From Spirochaetales bacterium (GTDB lineage Bacteria > Spirochaetota > Spirochaetia > Sphaerochaetales > Sphaerochaetaceae), in NCBI GenBank assembly GCA_017629575.1, contig JAGBWX010000085.1, positions 1-34,963 of the forward strand: a stretch of 34,963 nucleotides of DNA, given 5' to 3'. The first letter of the stretch is position 1. Each line of letters starts with the position of its first letter. The position numbers were made by a program, and so were the translations under genes. The notes below the pieces were generated by a model, which searched no databases, was not told the origin of the DNA, and saw only the letters and a list, made by a program, of their open reading frames with translations. Positions 32,054 through 34,963 of the stretch are shown piece by piece.

Positions 32054-32998
32054 ATGATTGAAGATAAGTTGATTCTAGCTCCTCTTGCGGGCTATACAGA
32101 TAAAGCATTCAGACAGATATGTACATCATTTGGCGCAGACATCACAGTAACAGAGATGGTTAGCGCAGAAGGCCTAAGCAGAGATAGCGTGAAGACAGAA
32201 GAGCTCCTTGAAAGATTCGAAGGCGAGGATAGACTCATTGTGCAGCTTTTTGCTCCAAACGAAGATCCTGTCAGACGCTGCATCAAGAACCTCATGAAAT
32301 ACAACCCAACACAGATCGACATCAACTGTGGCTGTCCTGTCCCTAAAGTTGTTAAGACTGGAGCAGGCTCTGCCCTGATGCTCGAACCTGAGAAAATCAA
32401 GAGAATATGCAAAGTAATCAAAGAAGAGACTAATCTTCCTCTTTCAGTTAAGTTCAGACTAGGCTGGGATTCAAACTCAATCAACTATCTAGAATTTGCA
32501 GATATGGCTGTCGAAGGTGGTGCAGATGCTCTTACCCTACACGCAAGAACAAGAGCACAGGGCTATGCTGGTGTTGCAGACAGGGAAGCTTTCAGAACCC
32601 TTGCACATCACATGATGGGAAGCGGTGTAAAGACCTATGGCTCTGGAGATGTATTTACAGCTGAAGATGCGATTAGAATGATCGAGGAATACAAGATGGA
32701 CGGTGTCATGTTTGCCAGAGGAGCAATTGGCAATCCATTCATCTTCAGAGAAACAAGGTCATATATCGAAAAAGGCGAATACGAAAAGCCAGGTAGAAAC
32801 GAAGTTCTTGAGACTGCTATGAGACACTTTGACCTCATGGTCCACTACTATGGCGAAAATCTCGCAGGAAGGGAGATGAGGAAGCACATGATGGCCTACC
32901 TAAAAGGCATGAGCGGCGCAAAAGAATCTAAAGCTGCCCTAACAAGTGCGCTTACGCGTGACGACTATCTCAGATCAATCGAGCCTTTGATGATATAG
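32054..32998 (+). CDS. dusB: tRNA-dihydrouridine synthase, DusB-like
   Basis: A 314-residue flavoenzyme that reduces uridines in tRNA D loops. FMN barrel motifs are visible: LILAPLAGYTDKAFR at the N-terminus, VQLFAPN, the catalytic cysteine in QIDINCGCPVPKVVKTGAGSALM, VKFRLGW, LTLHARTRAQGYAG and YGSGDVFTAEDAI. The length and DusB-type INCGCPVPKV suit the DusB/Dus family of bacteria. The start is MIEDKLILAPLAG at 32054, as explained under its promoter. A weak T-rich region (33041-33050) after the gene may stop transcription. Confidence 0.94.
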   Translation: MIEDKLILAPLAGYTDKAFRQICTSFGADITVTEMVSAEGLSRDSVKTEELLERFEGEDRLIVQLFAPNEDPVRRCIKNLMKYNPTQIDINCGCPVPKVVKTGAGSALMLEPEKIKRICKVIKEETNLPLSVKFRLGWDSNSINYLEFADMAVEGGADALTLHARTRAQGYAGVADREAFRTLAHHMMGSGVKTYGSGDVFTAEDAIRMIEEYKMDGVMFARGAIGNPFIFRETRSYIEKGEYEKPGRNEVLETAMRHFDLMVHYYGENLAGREMRKHMMAYLKGMSGAKESKAALTSALTRDDYLRSIEPLMI

Positions 32999-33050
32999 AA
33001 GTTCTTAATAAGCAAGACTTTTAACTCAATAAATAAACTTTATTTTTTTC

Positions 33051-33079
33051 TTGAACTCTAAAATCCAGTGAGTTAGCAT
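33051..33079 (+). promoter_or_regulatory. Promoter of purD
   Basis: TTGAAC (33051-33056), 17 bases, TAGCAT (33074-33079). It gives a 15- to 16-base leader carrying GGAGG six bases before the ATG at 33101. It is a contrast case to the leaderless promoters. Confidence 0.75.
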
Positions 33080-33100
33080 TTTTAAATGTAGGAGGCTCTC

Positions 33101-34390
33101 ATGCGTGTTTTAGTGCTTGGTTCCGGTGCAAAAGATCATGCCATTGCTTGGTGGTTCAGTAAGTCCAGTTACATTTCAGCCCTTTTTGTGGCACCTGGAA
33201 ATATGAGCACTGAGGACTTTGCAACAAATCTGCCTCATATCAACCCTGCAAATCCTCAAGAGGTATATGCAACCTGCGTAGAAAACAAAATAGATTTCGT
33301 TTTCATTGGAACAGAAGCACCTCTTTTCACTGGCGTTGTAGAATACATCAGCCACAAGGGAATCACAGTATTTGGAGCACCTTCAAAGTCCATCAAGCTC
33401 GAAGGTGACAGAGCTTTCTCCAGATCATTCACACAAAGACACAACATTCCAGTTCCAAAGAATGCACTTTTCGCAGAAAGCTCAAGCTTGGAGAAATATC
33501 TGAAATTGCACGAGGGTGAACAGTTCATCATCAAGTCAAACTCAGTTGCTCCATCTAGAGTCATGCTCAATTCAGCAGATACAGATGCTCTTCTCGAATA
33601 TGCTAAGCTCCTTTTCACAAAGGGCCCTGTTCTACTTGAAGAGTGCGTACATGGAATTCCTGCAACTTGTACATTGCTTGTAGATAACCATGGCTATTTG
33701 ATGCTCCCAATTACAAGTGACTACACAAGTGTATCAAAGACCAACACTACTCCAACTGGTGGCATGGGTGCTGTATGTCCTGTTCCACTCATTGAAGAAG
33801 TTATAGAGAAGATCATTGAAAAAATCGTTGAGCCTACGCTCTATGGAATGAAGGTCGAACAGCTTGCTTATAGAGGCGTACTTACACTCTCCTTGATCCT
33901 CAAGGAAGGAATGGAGCCTGTCTTAGTTGATTACCATGTAAGATTCAACGATCCTGCTACCCAGGCAATGGTCCCAATCATCAAGACTGACTTGATTGAA
34001 ATTCTGAATGCCATGACAAGAAACGAGGTCAATACTATCAAGCTTGAGACCACAGATGACTGTACAGTTGCCGTAGTTCTTGCATCTCCAGGCTACCCTC
34101 TGAAGCCTATTATGGATATCAAGATTAATGGAATCACAAACGTATTTTTGATGAACGTTGAGGATAAGCCACTCGTATTCTGCGGTGCAATTGGACTTAA
34201 GGATGGCATTCCAGTAACAACTGGTGGAAGAAACCTCACCATCGTTGGAAGAGGAAAGAACATTGAAGATGCAAATAAAAAAGCGTATGCTCTTATTCAG
34301 AACAAACGCTTCTCTGATCTTTGGTATAGAGAGGATATCGGAAATAGCTTCTTCAAAACCTCTACTTTTATTAGCGATGCAACCTTCTAA
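33101..34390 (+). CDS. purD: Phosphoribosylamine-glycine ligase
   Basis: A 429-residue ATP-grasp GAR synthetase of de novo purine synthesis. The N-terminal MRVLVLGSGAKDHAIAWWF is the family's PurD start. The phosphate and ATP region PSKSIKLEGDRAFSRSFTQRHNIP and the TPTGGMGAVCPVP signature are present, with the magnesium-binding DYHVRFNDPATQ near residue 280. Family members usually have RFGDPE, whereas here it is RFNDPATQ, a substitution at the Glu metal ligand. Activity should therefore be treated with some caution. No other pur genes are nearby. A GGAGG precedes the ATG. The 3' end overlaps the convergent methyltransferase by 20 bases. Confidence 0.9.
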   Translation: MRVLVLGSGAKDHAIAWWFSKSSYISALFVAPGNMSTEDFATNLPHINPANPQEVYATCVENKIDFVFIGTEAPLFTGVVEYISHKGITVFGAPSKSIKLEGDRAFSRSFTQRHNIPVPKNALFAESSSLEKYLKLHEGEQFIIKSNSVAPSRVMLNSADTDALLEYAKLLFTKGPVLLEECVHGIPATCTLLVDNHGYLMLPITSDYTSVSKTNTTPTGGMGAVCPVPLIEEVIEKIIEKIVEPTLYGMKVEQLAYRGVLTLSLILKEGMEPVLVDYHVRFNDPATQAMVPIIKTDLIEILNAMTRNEVNTIKLETTDDCTVAVVLASPGYPLKPIMDIKINGITNVFLMNVEDKPLVFCGAIGLKDGIPVTTGGRNLTIVGRGKNIEDANKKAYALIQNKRFSDLWYREDIGNSFFKTSTFISDATF

Positions 34391-34963
34391 ATTCGTAAAG
34401 AAGAATTCCTGTGGCTACTGAAACATTGAGGCTGTCGATATGACCACGCATTGGGATTGATACGATATAATCGCAGTTCTTTCTTACGAGATTTGAAATA
34501 CCATCGCCTTCTGATCCCATGACAATTGCTGTTCTGCCAGAGAACTTCTCCTCATAAGAGTTTGTTCCTGCCATATCTGCACCATAAATCCAGAAGCCAT
34601 TATCCTTGAGTGTCTGAATCTCTCTGTTGAGGTTAGTTACAACAGATACTGGAACATACTGAGCAGCACCTGAAGAAACCTTTACTACTGTCTCATTTGC
34701 CTGAACGCTTCTTCTCTCTGGAATCATTACAAGATTAACTCCGAACTGGTCTGCGCTTCTCAAAATAGCACCAAGGTTATGTGGGTCTGTAATTCCATCA
34801 AGGATGAGAACAAGTGCATCCTGGCCTTCCTCTAAGCTATTGCAGAAAGCCTCTACAGTTGTCTCCTGAAGTCTTGAAGCACCCTTTCTAGCCCCGCCGA
34901 GCTCCAATAGAGCACCTCTGAGGTCTACGCCAGGGAGCATTCTCTCAAGTTCTGGCTTTGAAA
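34371..34963 (-). CDS. rlmB: TrmH/RlmB-family RNA 2'-O-methyltransferase (5' end off window)
   Basis: The frame runs through ATG 34940 to the window edge (upstream residues SKPELER continue the protein), so the N-terminus is missing and 197 residues are seen. It is a SPOUT-fold enzyme methylating ribose 2'-O in 23S rRNA (RlmB, Gm2251) or a related RNA. The three motifs are intact: ILDGITDPHNLGAILRSADQF, then AIVMGSEGDGIS, then IPMRGHIDSLNVSVATGILLYE. Assignment to RlmB rather than another TrmH paralogue is probable, not proven. Confidence 0.85.
   Translation of the reverse strand, partial: SKPELERMLPGVDLRGALLELGGARKGASRLQETTVEAFCNSLEEGQDALVLILDGITDPHNLGAILRSADQFGVNLVMIPERRSVQANETVVKVSSGAAQYVPVSVVTNLNREIQTLKDNGFWIYGADMAGTNSYEEKFSGRTAIVMGSEGDGISNLVRKNCDYIVSIPMRGHIDSLNVSVATGILLYEFRRLHR

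Overview
This window looks like a gene-dense chromosomal core segment of a low-to-moderate GC, anaerobic spirochaete (Spirochaetota, probably a host-associated Treponemataceae or Sphaerochaetaceae relative). The assignment is an inference. It rests on a class I (archaeal-type) lysyl-tRNA synthetase, an outer-membrane barrel with an Omp85-like signature, a Cys-rich RicT/PSP1 protein, a TGS/ThrRS-like-domain uridine kinase, an aldehyde:ferredoxin-oxidoreductase-family protein and strongly AGA-biased arginine codons. I see no insertion sequence, prophage, CRISPR array or integrase. No stretch longer than 300 bases lacks a gene. The largest gaps are 24654-24896 (terminator plus a promoter), 463-683 (two divergent promoters) and 12531-12745 (a probable rpiR promoter).

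Layout. 1-2.1 kb: clpP (cut by the window edge) is divergent from a GNAT gene and era. 2.2-8.4 kb (minus): lysS, an FMN reductase-like gene and a heterodimeric ABC exporter pair form a tightly overlapping unit, followed by a cyclase-family hydrolase. 8.5-10.9 kb: an RlpA/SPOR-like exported protein and a CrtO-like acyltransferase are convergent with an outer-membrane barrel. 11-12.5 kb: a CAU tRNA (Ile2-like), a SAM methyltransferase and an RpiR regulator. 12.7-16.3 kb (minus): a four-gene overlapping operon (alpha/beta hydrolase, YihY with winged helix, an orphan protein, a Gfo/Idh-like protein). 16.3-20.2 kb: a YfcE-type phosphoesterase, a degenerate AOR and a uridine kinase fusion. 20.2-24.7 kb (minus): a galactokinase-like pseudoenzyme, then surE, a YkgJ-like protein, iscS, a NifU-like scaffold and a NadS-like HTH. 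24.9-30.8 kb (minus): rpsT-hup-lnt-cinA, then rho-rpmE. 31-35 kb: ricT is divergent from dus, followed by purD, which is convergent with an rlmB-like methyltransferase cut by the edge.

The strongest genome-level signal is the spacing between promoter and start codon. At least twelve genes have a recognisable -10 hexamer ending exactly 6 or 7 bases before the ATG, in several cases with a -35 at 17-18 bases. Transcription would then begin at or next to the A of the ATG. This implies leaderless mRNAs, and it also fixes several start codons (era, rlpA-like, dus). Genes inside operons, ribosomal-protein genes and purD instead carry Shine-Dalgarno sequences, so two modes of initiation appear to coexist.

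A second theme is paralogues whose active-site motifs have decayed while the reading frame is intact: a galactokinase-like protein without the substrate/catalytic motif, an AOR lacking the cofactor/fourth-cysteine motif, and a Gfo/Idh protein with EKP changed to ECP. These are the best candidates for undescribed functions. No single large novel system could be demonstrated.
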